Assembly (NCBI GenBank): GCA_039990395.1
Contig: JBDXFZ010000139.1
Span: 124,001 to 188,000, forward strand
DNA: 64,000 nucleotides
Source of the DNA: CALINF01 sp039990395
GTDB taxonomy: Bacteria; Pseudomonadota; Gammaproteobacteria; Pseudomonadales; Halieaceae
Direction: 5' to 3'
Numbering within the stretch: position 1 is the stretch's first letter; each line of letters opens with the position of its first letter. Both the position numbers and the translations under genes were made by a program. Positions 24,811-33,634 of this stretch are shown here, piece after piece. Below the pieces are notes generated by a model. The model saw only the letters and a program-made list of their open reading frames with translations, was not told the origin of the DNA and searched no databases.

Positions 24811-26007
24811 ATGGCACATCTATTTAATCGCAATGTGCTGCTGGGTGTCAGCGGCGGAATCGCCGCCTACAAATCAGCAGAACTCGTCCGAGCGCTACAG
24901 GAGCGAGGAGCCACGGTGCGCGTAATCATGACCCAGGGTGCACAGGAATTCATTACGCCACTGACCTTGCAAGCGCTATCGGGCAACCCTGTTCACACCG
25001 CATTGCTGGACGAAGACGCAGAAAGGGGAATGGGGCACATCGAACTTGCTCGGTGGGCGGACCTACTAGTAATGGCCCCGGCGACAGCCGACCTACTTGC
25101 ACGCCTTGCGATGGGCCGGGCGGATGACCTGTTAACCACAGTCGCATTGGCGACATCAGCCCCGGTATTGGTGGCACCCGCAATGAATCAGGCTATGTGG
25201 GCCGACCCGGCAACGCAGGCCAACGTAGCAACATTGAAGCAGCGTGGCATGATCATGGAAGGCCCCGCAGCCGGCGAGCAGGCCTGCGGCGATGTGGGCC
25301 CAGGCCGCATGGAAGAACCCCTGACCATTGCCCAGGCTGCTGCCAATATATTCGAAGACGGGGCTCTAGCCGGAAAACGCGTCATGATTACTGCCGGCCC
25401 GACTCGCGAAGCGCTGGACCCGGTACGCTATATTTCCAACCATAGCTCAGGAAAAATGGGCTACGCCCTCGCGCAGACAGCTGTCGATCTGGGAGCGGTG
25501 ACGTCACTAATCTCTGGCCCGGTCAATCTGAGCCCTATCGCTCATGCGTCAATCACTCAGGTGGTCTGCGCCCAAGAGATGCTGGATGCCTGTCTCGCGC
25601 AAGTGGATGAATGCGATATATTCATCGCTTGCGCCGCGGTTGCTGACTATCGGCCCGCTGAGGTGCAAACCGACAAAATAAAGAAGGGCGCACAGACAAC
25701 CACGCTATCAATGGTTAAGAATCCCGATATCGTAGCCGCCGTGGCCGCCCGCCAAGCCCGACCTTTCACGGTAGGCTTTGCCGCCGAAACCCGCGACGTC
25801 GTCAACTATGCTCGCCAGAAGCTCGATGCCAAGAATCTGGACCTCATCGTTGCAAACGACGTGTCAGACTCTGCGGTTGGCTTCAATAGCGATGACAATG
25901 CGGTCACGCTGGTGTGGAAGGATGGCGAACAGGTTTTACCTCAGGCAGGAAAGTCGACTATCGCCAGACAGATTTTCGCGAAAATTGTGGAGCTGGCTAG
26001 CCTGTAG
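24811..26007 (+). CDS. coaBC: Bifunctional phosphopantothenoylcysteine decarboxylase/synthetase
   Basis: Two successive steps of CoA synthesis. The N-terminal CoaC flavoprotein (about 1-190) has GVSGGIAAYKSAELV, the catalytic His in GHIELARWADLLVMAPATA, the PAMN motif and the substrate-recognition Cys in ACGDVGPGRM. The C-terminal CoaB part (190-398) has ITAGPTREALDPVRYISNHSSGKMG, AAVADYRP and the KIKK lysine segment. 398 residues, normal. In Pseudomonas and E. coli dut follows directly; here an algC-type gene follows instead. Confidence 0.97.
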   Translation: MAHLFNRNVLLGVSGGIAAYKSAELVRALQERGATVRVIMTQGAQEFITPLTLQALSGNPVHTALLDEDAERGMGHIELARWADLLVMAPATADLLARLAMGRADDLLTTVALATSAPVLVAPAMNQAMWADPATQANVATLKQRGMIMEGPAAGEQACGDVGPGRMEEPLTIAQAAANIFEDGALAGKRVMITAGPTREALDPVRYISNHSSGKMGYALAQTAVDLGAVTSLISGPVNLSPIAHASITQVVCAQEMLDACLAQVDECDIFIACAAVADYRPAEVQTDKIKKGAQTTTLSMVKNPDIVAAVAARQARPFTVGFAAETRDVVNYARQKLDAKNLDLIVANDVSDSAVGFNSDDNAVTLVWKDGEQVLPQAGKSTIARQIFAKIVELASL

Positions 26008-26098
26008 CAAGGCTTTGTGTACATATCACCGAGCCTGCGGCATTTATCTACCCGTGCTGAGGTACTATTATCTGCATTCACTATAGTGCTTGGGAACC

Positions 26099-28681
26099 AT
26101 GCTGAAACCGGATAAGAAAAAGAAGAAACAGAACGGCGGTCAGGCTCAGGGAATCTCGGCCAGCGGCAATGCGCTGCATCGAGTTGTCATGCTGGCAGCG
26201 ATGGTGGCGATCATCCCCCTGATCGGCGCCTTTGCTTATATCCTGCTTGCCCGCGAGCCCGGCCTGCAAAACGCTCAGATCGCTCAGGTTACGCAGTCCT
26301 ACGCATTGCAGCAGGCTACGAGTGTTAGCCAACTGATAACACAGATCGACCGGCGTATCACCGCGGCGGCAAAATCACCGCTGGCTTTACAATCTATCGC
26401 CAGTACCAGCAGCAACGATATTGCGCTGGTAGAGCAGGCCATGCTGGATTACTTTCCCGAGGTGTTGAGCCTTCGTCTGTTGCCGCTCGGCGACATGGGT
26501 ACGGCTGACTTTACCGATGGTAACCAGGGCCTGAGAAATCATATCGAGGTAGATTTAGTTCGACTCACCGGTGAGGGCGAGGCTACGCCACCCGAGTCCT
26601 ACCAGTTTGAAGGCCAGTGGGTTACTTCGGTAGCAAGACTGGTTTCACACCCCCGACAAGCCACGAAAAAGGCCGTTATGATTGTGACCATCAGCAATGA
26701 TGTGCTCACCAATCGTCTACAGCTGCTCGGGCAAGGACAGGGTAAATCCACACTCAAGCAGATCTACCAACCCGCTGGGGGCGCGGCCACCACAGCCGTT
26801 ATCGCGCGAGCTGGTAGTGCGACCGCCGAAGCTGAGCGCTTTAGTCGGTCTGCCACGTTACCCAACACCTCTTGGCAGGTGACCTTCACCCCCTCTGAGG
26901 CCCTGCTAAGCCAGCTCTCATTCTCGCGCCTGCCCTCTATCATTACATTGGTTATCTGCCTGATCGGCGTGCTGGCAAGCTTGGGATTGATTGCCATCTT
27001 GTACCCGCGAGCGCTGAACAACGAAGTACAAAAGGTGATTTCACTAGCCGAGCGCAAAGCGCCCATACAGCTGTCAGTGCCAGAGCTCGTCTCTATCGCG
27101 AAACAACTAAGACGCGCGACCCTGCGCTCGCTGCGCGAAGGCCCTGGAGCAACGCCAACCGCACCGGTGCTGGAGTTTGATAGCACAGCTTCTGCCGAGC
27201 TGAGCAATCCGATGTTCCATAAAGATAGCATTCTGGATGAAGAAGAAGAGGTTCTGGACCTGGACCTGTCATCGGCACCTGAACCCGAGGCCGTCGCTGC
27301 AGTGCAGGAAGGCTTTCCTGGCCACATCTTCCGCGCGTATGACATTCGCGGCCTGGCTGAGGAAGAGTTAAACGATGAGATGATCACGCGCATTGGCGGT
27401 GCTATAGCCACCAAAGCCAAGCAGTTAGATCAGCAGACATTGATCGTGGCCTGTGACGGCAGGCATTCCAGCCCGCGTATAAAAGCCGCTCTGATCAAGG
27501 CATTGATGGCTGGTGGCCGAGACATCATCGATATCGGGCTGGTACCCACGCCTTTGCTTTACTTCGCTACAAGGCACCTAAACTGCGGCTCAGGGATCAT
27601 GGTAACGGGCAGCCACAACCCCGGTGACTATAATGGGCTGAAGATTGTTCTGAACCAGCAAACCATCGCAGCCGGAGGAATTCAGGAGCTGCGCGAACTG
27701 GCGCTCGGCCAGAAATTCGCCAGTGGCACAGGTCGAATGATCCGGGAAGATATTGTTCCGGCGTACATCGACGAGGTTGTCAGTGATATCGCCATCACAA
27801 TGCCTCTGAAAGTGGTTGTAGACGCCGGCAATGGCGCAACCAGCCTAGTAGCACCGGGACTGTTCGAAGAGCTCGGCTGCGAAGTGATTCCGTTGTACTG
27901 CGAGATCGATGGGCGCTTCCCCAATCATCCACCAGACACCAGCAATGAGGAGAACCTCGTCGACCTCGTTGCCGCAGTAAAAGCACAGAATGCCGACTTT
28001 GGCGTGGCGTTTGACGGTGATGGCGATCGCGTCGCGGTAGTCACAGGCGCAGGCCACATAGTTAGATCCGACGTGCTGATGATGGTTTTTGCCGAGGATG
28101 TAGTGTCCCGAAACCCGGGCGCCGACGTTGTTTTCGACGTCAAATGCAGCCGTAATCTGGCGCAGCTCATCACTCGTCACGGCGGCAGGCCGGTATTGTG
28201 GAAAACCGGCCATGCCTTCATGAAAGAAAAAATGATCGAGACGGGCGCGTTACTGGGCGGCGAGTTCTCTGGTCACGTTTTCTTCGGAGAGCGCTGGTAT
28301 GGCTTTGACGACGGCATGTATGCCGCGGGACGGCTGGCCGAGATACTGAGTACACACGGCGAAACTCTCGACGATGCTATCGCCAGTTTCCCGCAGACTG
28401 TCAACACGCCGGAAATCCTGGTGCCGGTCGATGAAAGGCGCAAGTTTAAGATTGTTGAACAGTTTGCACAGCAGGCTGAATTTGTCGATGGCAAGGTAAA
28501 CACACTTGATGGCGTACGAGTTGATTTCGCCCAGGGCTGGGGTCTGATCAGAGCGTCAAATACAACTGCAGCGCTCACCGCCCGCTTCGAAGCCTCGGAC
28601 CAGAGCGAACTGGACACTATTAAACAGGTATTCAGCTCTCAGCTCCTCAACGTTGATCCTGATCTGGATCTCGACTTCTAA
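26099..28681 (+). CDS. algC: Phosphomannomutase/phosphoglucomutase AlgC with membrane-anchored sensor-like N-terminus
   Basis: Interconverts hexose 1- and 6-phosphates for polysaccharide and LPS precursors. The catalytic half (about 400-860) has the phosphoserine loop MVTGSHNPGDYNG, Mg-binding FDGDGDRVA, sugar loop GGEFSGH and phosphate-binding RASNTTAAL. An extra 400 residues precede it: a basic Lys-rich start, a membrane segment (about 23-45), some 235 probably periplasmic residues, a second membrane segment (about 280-305) and an acidic linker (EEEEVLDLDL). This layout resembles a membrane sensor fused to the enzyme; long AlgC forms are known in relatives. ATG 26099 is preferred to TTG 26090. 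argB follows after 45 bp. Confidence 0.93.
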   Translation: MLKPDKKKKKQNGGQAQGISASGNALHRVVMLAAMVAIIPLIGAFAYILLAREPGLQNAQIAQVTQSYALQQATSVSQLITQIDRRITAAAKSPLALQSIASTSSNDIALVEQAMLDYFPEVLSLRLLPLGDMGTADFTDGNQGLRNHIEVDLVRLTGEGEATPPESYQFEGQWVTSVARLVSHPRQATKKAVMIVTISNDVLTNRLQLLGQGQGKSTLKQIYQPAGGAATTAVIARAGSATAEAERFSRSATLPNTSWQVTFTPSEALLSQLSFSRLPSIITLVICLIGVLASLGLIAILYPRALNNEVQKVISLAERKAPIQLSVPELVSIAKQLRRATLRSLREGPGATPTAPVLEFDSTASAELSNPMFHKDSILDEEEEVLDLDLSSAPEPEAVAAVQEGFPGHIFRAYDIRGLAEEELNDEMITRIGGAIATKAKQLDQQTLIVACDGRHSSPRIKAALIKALMAGGRDIIDIGLVPTPLLYFATRHLNCGSGIMVTGSHNPGDYNGLKIVLNQQTIAAGGIQELRELALGQKFASGTGRMIREDIVPAYIDEVVSDIAITMPLKVVVDAGNGATSLVAPGLFEELGCEVIPLYCEIDGRFPNHPPDTSNEENLVDLVAAVKAQNADFGVAFDGDGDRVAVVTGAGHIVRSDVLMMVFAEDVVSRNPGADVVFDVKCSRNLAQLITRHGGRPVLWKTGHAFMKEKMIETGALLGGEFSGHVFFGERWYGFDDGMYAAGRLAEILSTHGETLDDAIASFPQTVNTPEILVPVDERRKFKIVEQFAQQAEFVDGKVNTLDGVRVDFAQGWGLIRASNTTAALTARFEASDQSELDTIKQVFSSQLLNVDPDLDLDF

Positions 28682-28726
28682 CCCGCAGCATCGCTAAGCC
28701 ATCGATATCACCGCACAGGAAACAAT

Positions 28727-29629
28727 ATGTCACTAACCCGCGAATCGGCACTAAACATTGCACAGGTATTGACCGAGGCGTTGCCGTATATCCAGCGCTT
28801 TACAGGGCGCACGGTGGTCGTGAAGTTTGGCGGCAATGCCATGGTCGATCCGTTGCTACACGACAGCTTTGCCCGCGATATCGTTTTGATGAAACTGGTC
28901 GGCCTGAACCCCGTTGTCGTACACGGTGGCGGTCCCCAGATCGGCACATTGTTGGAAAAACTCAACATCAAGACGGAATTCGTCAATGGCATGCGAGTCA
29001 CCGACTCAGAAACCATGGATGTTGTTGAAATGGTGCTCGGCGGCAGCGTAAATAAGGAGATAGTCGCGTCATTGAATCGCAATGGCGGCAAGGCCATCGG
29101 TGTCACTGGTAAAGACGGCCAGCTGATAAGGGCCCGCAAGATGGTCGTCAACCGATTCAGTCCAGAGTTGGGGGCATCAGAGATTATTGATATCGGCCAC
29201 GTGGGCGAAGTGGAGCAGATTGATACAGAAGTACTGAATGTCATTCTCAACAGCAACTTCATCCCGGTTATCGCTCCCATAGGAGTAGATGAAGCAGGCC
29301 GAACCTACAACATCAACGCAGACCTAGTGGCGGGGAAGATAGCCGAGGTCACCCAGGCAGAAAAACTCATGTTACTCACCAACGTTCCCGGCCTAATGGA
29401 CAAAAACGACGCGATCATGACAGGGCTGGGAACCACGCGAGTCGATGAGCTCATTGCCGACGGTACGATCAGTGGCGGTATGCTACCAAAAATCAGCTGC
29501 GCTCTCGATGCGGTAAAGTCTGGCGTGGTCAGTGCTCACATCATCGATGGGCGAGTACCTCACGCGGTGCTACTCGAAATTTTTACAGACGAAGGTATCG
29601 GCACTCTCATCACCAGCCGCGAAGATTGA
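28727..29629 (+). CDS. argB: Acetylglutamate kinase
   Basis: Second step of arginine synthesis, phosphorylating N-acetylglutamate. The 300-residue amino-acid-kinase fold shows VVKFGGNAM (phosphate-binding lysine), VHGGGPQIG, and SGGMLPKISCALDAV. The long N-terminal helix (LTRESALNIAQVLTEALPYIQRF) is the hallmark of the hexameric, arginine-inhibited form, so feedback control by arginine is likely. ATG 28727 follows AGGAAA. It stands in the conserved coaBC-algC-argB order. Confidence 0.97.
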   Translation: MSLTRESALNIAQVLTEALPYIQRFTGRTVVVKFGGNAMVDPLLHDSFARDIVLMKLVGLNPVVVHGGGPQIGTLLEKLNIKTEFVNGMRVTDSETMDVVEMVLGGSVNKEIVASLNRNGGKAIGVTGKDGQLIRARKMVVNRFSPELGASEIIDIGHVGEVEQIDTEVLNVILNSNFIPVIAPIGVDEAGRTYNINADLVAGKIAEVTQAEKLMLLTNVPGLMDKNDAIMTGLGTTRVDELIADGTISGGMLPKISCALDAVKSGVVSAHIIDGRVPHAVLLEIFTDEGIGTLITSRED

Positions 29630-29776
29630 AAAGGGCTTTGTAGAGCCTCAAAATAATTTTTCGGTCCGGCCACAGTCGACGAGCAACAAAAAAGTCGCAT
29701 CAAAACGCCGAGTTTTATTGCGCCGTTCTCCGGTAATCGATAGCATTAAATCCGATCCCCTCAGGCCATCGGCGTT

Positions 29777-30415
29777 ATGTCCCCCAAGAAGTCCCAACGG
29801 CGGCAGCAAATTCTGGAAGCTCTGGCTCAGATGCTGGAGGCCCATCCCGGCGACCGTATTACTACGGCCGGCCTTGCCAAGCAGGTAGGTGTTTCTGAAG
29901 CAGCCCTTTACCGGCACTTTCCCAGCAAATCGAAAATGTTCGAAGGGTTGATTGAGTTCATCGAAGAAACACTGTTTAGCCGTATCACCATAATTCTGGC
30001 GGAAGAACCTACTGCCACTCGGCGCTGCGAAAAAATGCTCATGCTGTTGCTAACTTTCGCAGAGCGCAACCCGGGCATCACGCGAATACTCACAGGCGAC
30101 GCGCTCGCGGGGGAGACCGAGAGACTGCATCTGCGAGTGGCGCAACTATTTGACCGATTTGAAACCCAGCTCCGCCAAACGATTCGCGAAGCAGAGATGC
30201 GAGAGGGCTTGCGCCCTACCATCCCCTTGAATGCAGCAGCGGGGTTACTGCTTTGTGCCGCAGAAGGAAGAATTTCGCAGTATGTTCGCAGCGGCTTCAA
30301 ACGCGCACCTACAGTGGACTGGTCTGAGCAATGGCAAGTGCTGATGCAGGGTTTTTTCAAAGAAACTATCGGCGCTAACCCAAGCCAGACTCCGGCGAGC
30401 CGCTTTATCAGCTAG
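29777..30415 (+). CDS. slmA: Nucleoid occlusion factor SlmA
   Basis: TetR-family DNA-binding protein that blocks FtsZ ring assembly over the nucleoid when bound to its chromosomal sites. The 212-residue protein has the HTH ITTAGLAKQVGVSEAALYRHFPSKSKMFEGLI (about 28-59) nearly identical to known SlmA proteins, and an SlmA-type C-terminal domain ending in KRAPTVDWSEQW. The 147-bp gap after argB contains a weak GGGCT/GAGCCT hairpin but no clear promoter. The stop is part of a CTAG shared with the convergent gene at 30412. Confidence 0.94.
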   Translation: MSPKKSQRRQQILEALAQMLEAHPGDRITTAGLAKQVGVSEAALYRHFPSKSKMFEGLIEFIEETLFSRITIILAEEPTATRRCEKMLMLLLTFAERNPGITRILTGDALAGETERLHLRVAQLFDRFETQLRQTIREAEMREGLRPTIPLNAAAGLLLCAAEGRISQYVRSGFKRAPTVDWSEQWQVLMQGFFKETIGANPSQTPASRFIS

Positions 30416-31074
30416 CGATTCTCGTTGGCCAACATATTGCGGCGCAGCTCCACTACTTCTAGCAGCATTTCAAACCTGTCGATGTCAGCCTGAAAGGCGT
30501 CAGCAACCTCGCCAATCTCGGCGTCCCGATCCGCGAGCGCGCGATCGGTTATTTCGATCTCGGCCTGAGCAGCCTCGATTGCACGCAGATGCTTCACATC
30601 AACTGCATTACCCAGTCGCTCCTGCTCTGCTGCCTGCGTCTGTAGATTCTCAACCGTCTGCTTCAAAGAACGACGATTGCTCTTGAGAATGCTAACTCGA
30701 ATGCGCAGCTCACTCAGCGAACGCTCCCGCGCCGCCTCAATGTCCGCAATGGTGCTATAGCGTAGCAGGAGGCTCTCATCCCACTCACGCAGCCGCTTTT
30801 CCTCGGCCAGAGCTTCATCAGCCAGGCGCTCTCTGGTGTCACGGTTTGCCAATTCCTCGGGCGTTAATGCGCGCGGCACAACCTCTATCACCACACCTTT
30901 TTCGTTCAACACCTCGTATCCGCCAGAAGCAAACTCCGGTGGTACCTGGTAATCCACCACAGTGTTGCCCTGCTCGTTGGTGTAGCGGTACATATCGCGG
31001 GCATGCGCGTTCGCCCCCAACATCATCAGGAGGGAGCCCAAAAGCAGCGCTATGCGTAATGAGTTAGCTACCAT
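30412..31074 (-). CDS. DUF4124-containing coiled-coil periplasmic protein
   Basis: A 220-residue protein: signal peptide (about 1-26, SLLMMLGANAHA), a short DUF4124 domain (about 27-65, with MYRYTNEQGNTVVDYQVPPEF), then an almost continuous, highly charged predicted coiled coil (about 75-215). ATG 31074 is chosen by the signal peptide. Function is unknown; the domain is frequent in envelope proteins of Gammaproteobacteria. It is last before pyrE on the minus strand, 37 bp after it, and shares CTAG with slmA. Confidence 0.82.
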   Translation of the reverse strand: MVANSLRIALLLGSLLMMLGANAHARDMYRYTNEQGNTVVDYQVPPEFASGGYEVLNEKGVVIEVVPRALTPEELANRDTRERLADEALAEEKRLREWDESLLLRYSTIADIEAARERSLSELRIRVSILKSNRRSLKQTVENLQTQAAEQERLGNAVDVKHLRAIEAAQAEIEITDRALADRDAEIGEVADAFQADIDRFEMLLEVVELRRNMLANENR

Positions 31075-31111
31075 GCGATCAATATATGCCCAAGGCCACA
31101 GCCAGACAAGC

Positions 31112-31756
31112 TCAGACTCCGTATAAGTCCCGATAGGCGCGCATGTCGCGCAATGACTGCTCGTGATCGCCATTTTGTGCCTCGAGATAATCGATAATGT
31201 GATGCATCCCGATAATGCTTAGTACCGGCACTTCATGGGCTGCTTCTATCTCCTGAATAGCAGACAACTCTCCTGCCCCACGCTCTTGCCGGTCAAGCCC
31301 AATGGCGACACCAGCCAATTGCGCACCCGCGTCGGCAATCATTGCGATCACCTCACGTACAGCAGTACCGGCGGTGATAACATCATCAATCACCAACACC
31401 CGGCCACGCAGTGGCGCCCCCACCAGCACCCCACCTTCACCGTGAGCTTTCGCTTCCTTGCGATTGTACGCAAAGGGTACGTCGCGGCCATGGTGATCAG
31501 CCAGGGCAACTGCCGTCGCAGCGGCGAGCGGAATACCCTTGTAAGCTGGCCCCAGTAGCACATCAAAATCGACGCCTGCATCTACAATACACTGAGCATA
31601 ACAGCGACCAAGTGCTGCCAAAGCCGCACCACTGTCGAATGCTCCTGCATTAAAAAAGTAGGGGCTGGTACGGCCAGATTTGAGCGTAAATTCACCAAAC
31701 CTCAATACCTGATGACGCTGAGCGAGCTCTATAAAATCAATTTGATACGTTTCCAT
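31112..31756 (-). CDS. pyrE: Orotate phosphoribosyltransferase
   Basis: Transfers phosphoribosyl from PRPP to orotate to give OMP in pyrimidine synthesis. ATG 31756 (METYQIDFIELA) gives 214 residues, matching E. coli (213). FTLKSGRTSPYFFNAG, the flexible loop region KEAKAHGEGG, and the PRPP motif VLVIDDVITAGTA are present. It is divergent from the Crc-like gene across 236 bp that hold no other gene; on the minus strand GCATAATAC resembles a -10 box but no good -35 is seen. The crc/pyrE neighbourhood is that of Pseudomonas. Confidence 0.97.
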   Translation of the reverse strand: METYQIDFIELAQRHQVLRFGEFTLKSGRTSPYFFNAGAFDSGAALAALGRCYAQCIVDAGVDFDVLLGPAYKGIPLAAATAVALADHHGRDVPFAYNRKEAKAHGEGGVLVGAPLRGRVLVIDDVITAGTAVREVIAMIADAGAQLAGVAIGLDRQERGAGELSAIQEIEAAHEVPVLSIIGMHHIIDYLEAQNGDHEQSLRDMRAYRDLYGV

Positions 31757-31992
31757 GGTAGATCCATGATTTGTAGGGAAACTTTGCATTCCCGAATTTT
31801 GTATTATGCTGTATAAATCTGGCTGGCTACTTGAACGTCGTTGATTCAATGCTTGGCTTCAGCCCTATCGTGGCCGGTCAACGCAATGCTTTTGTGATGA
31901 AAGCCAGCCAAATTCCTGCTCATCCCGGTGCGCTGTAACGGCAGTCGCTTGGACGAGACAATAATACACCCTCTCATTTCAAGGGGCTATGA

Positions 31993-32757
31993 ATGCGGAT
32001 TATCAGTTTCAGCGCTGATGGCATCAAGGATGCCGCAAAAGCTGGGTTTTACGAATGGCTGGCAGAGCAGGATGCGGATTTCGTTTGCATTCAGGATTTA
32101 CGCTGCTCGGAGTACGATCTGCAAGGAGACGAATTTTTCCCCAGCCAATACAATGCCTATTTCTTCGATGACATCAACGGCAAGGCCAATGGCGTAGCCA
32201 TTTATTGTAAGGAACTGCCAAAAGCCATCATGACTGGCCTTGGTTTTGGCGAATTCGACATGGAAGGCCGCTACATTCAGGCAGATTATGAAGGGCTCAG
32301 CGTCGGTTGCTTACTCGCTCCCTACGCTGCCCCTGGAGATGCTGCCGCACTAGCGCGCAAAACAGAATTCTATTCCCTTCTAAAAGGGCATCTGCAGAAA
32401 GTGAGCAACAAGCGTCGAGAGTTCATTATCTGTGGCAACTGGCAGTTCGCCCACATGGCCCGCGATGTTCAGGACACGGAAGCAAACAGCACGTCTCCGG
32501 GGTTTCTGGCGGAGGAGCGCCAGTGGATGGACGAACTGCTTGAGGTTGGCTACATCGATGCTTTCCGTGAGATCAACTCAGATGGAGACGAGTTTAGCTG
32601 GTGGCCCGATGGCGTCCGGGGATCGAACGGCTGGCGTAGCGATTTCCATGTGGTGTCCAAGGGAATGAAGTACGCAATTGATTATGGTGCGATCTATAAA
32701 TCACGAACATTCTCAACCCACGCACCAATCATCATGGACTACGACATAGAGCATTAG
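31993..32757 (+). CDS. crc: Crc-like catabolite repression control protein (degenerate exonuclease III fold)
   Basis: A 254-residue protein of the exonuclease III/AP-endonuclease fold closely resembling Pseudomonas Crc, which works with Hfq to repress translation of catabolic mRNAs. Shared features include MRIISFSADGI, GRYIQADY, REFIICG, EFSWWPDG and the ending HAPIIMDYD. Catalytic positions of ExoIII are mostly replaced: N7 is S7, E34 is D35, D151 is N149, N153 is Q151, and the D before the final His is T242; D217 and H243 remain. It is therefore probably not a nuclease. It lies between pyrE and rph, the Pseudomonas crc locus. AAGGGG precedes ATG 31993. Confidence 0.93.
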   Translation: MRIISFSADGIKDAAKAGFYEWLAEQDADFVCIQDLRCSEYDLQGDEFFPSQYNAYFFDDINGKANGVAIYCKELPKAIMTGLGFGEFDMEGRYIQADYEGLSVGCLLAPYAAPGDAAALARKTEFYSLLKGHLQKVSNKRREFIICGNWQFAHMARDVQDTEANSTSPGFLAEERQWMDELLEVGYIDAFREINSDGDEFSWWPDGVRGSNGWRSDFHVVSKGMKYAIDYGAIYKSRTFSTHAPIIMDYDIEH

Positions 32758-32774
32758 TATCGAACGCTTTGGCG

Positions 32775-33494
32775 TCACCCCGCTAGCGCGGCTTTCTGTA
32801 GGACTACCAGCTCCGCAATACCCTTCTCTGCCAGGCTCAGCATGTCATCGAGCTCACTGCGCGCAAATGGTGCACCTTCTGCGGTGCCCTGTACTTCAAT
32901 AAAACCGCCTGTTTCACCCATGATCACGTTTAAATCAGTGTCAGCTGCAGAGTCTTCGGGGTAGTCAAGGTCCAAAACAGGGACACCCTTGTAGATGCCA
33001 ACAGAAACCGCTGCCACCATCTGCCGCAACGGGTCTTCTTTCAGCCCTTTCTCCCGCTGGAGATGGTTGAACGCGTCAACAAGGGCGACACCAGCACCTG
33101 TAATGGATGCCGTGCGGGTACCGCCGTCGGCCTGAATAACATCGCAGTCGATAGTGATCGTGTTCTCGCCCAGTTTCTCCATATCGACAGCGGCTCGCAG
33201 CGAGCGACCAATCAGACGCTGAATCTCCACCGTTCGCCCACCTTGCTTGCCCCGGCTAGCCTCCCGGCCCATACGCGAATCCGTAGAACGCGGAAGCATT
33301 CCGTACTCGGCTGTTATCCATCCACGGCCCTGGCCACGCATAAATCGCGGTACGCCGGGCTCCACAGACGCTGTGCAAATCACTCGGGTGTTGCCAAAGC
33401 TCACCAGCACCGAGCCTTCTGCATGGCAGGTAAAGTTGCGCTCTATGCTTACCTGACGTAACTCATCTGGTTGACGTCCGCTGGGTCTGTCCAT
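32775..33494 (-). CDS. rph: Ribonuclease PH
   Basis: Phosphorolytic 3'-5' exoribonuclease that trims tRNA 3' ends and takes part in rRNA decay. ATG 33494 (MDRPSGRQPDELR) follows AGGAAAG and gives 239 residues, family length. RGQGRGWITAEYGMLPRST, RLIGRSLRA and DCDVIQADGGTRTASITGA are the conserved active-site segments; the C-terminus is full length, unlike the frameshifted E. coli K-12 gene. It converges with crc with 17 bp between and is divergent from yicC, the general rph-yicC pairing. Confidence 0.97.
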   Translation of the reverse strand: MDRPSGRQPDELRQVSIERNFTCHAEGSVLVSFGNTRVICTASVEPGVPRFMRGQGRGWITAEYGMLPRSTDSRMGREASRGKQGGRTVEIQRLIGRSLRAAVDMEKLGENTITIDCDVIQADGGTRTASITGAGVALVDAFNHLQREKGLKEDPLRQMVAAVSVGIYKGVPVLDLDYPEDSAADTDLNVIMGETGGFIEVQGTAEGAPFARSELDDMLSLAEKGIAELVVLQKAALAG

Positions 33495-33634
33495 GGTCTT
33501 TCCTCTTCGAATCGGCGCACAGTATACGGTAGTTGTGCATGGGAATGGGTGAAATTGAGGGCGCAGGTGGGAGGCATGATAGCAAGCTGATACACTCATA
33601 ATCCTTTCCGAAAGACTCTGGAACGCAAGACAAG

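Noticed and set aside
31757..31992. tRNA or small RNA gene in the pyrE-crc gap
   Set aside because: No cloverleaf, GTTC-type T-loop or terminator-like hairpin could be recognised; only weak -10-like boxes.
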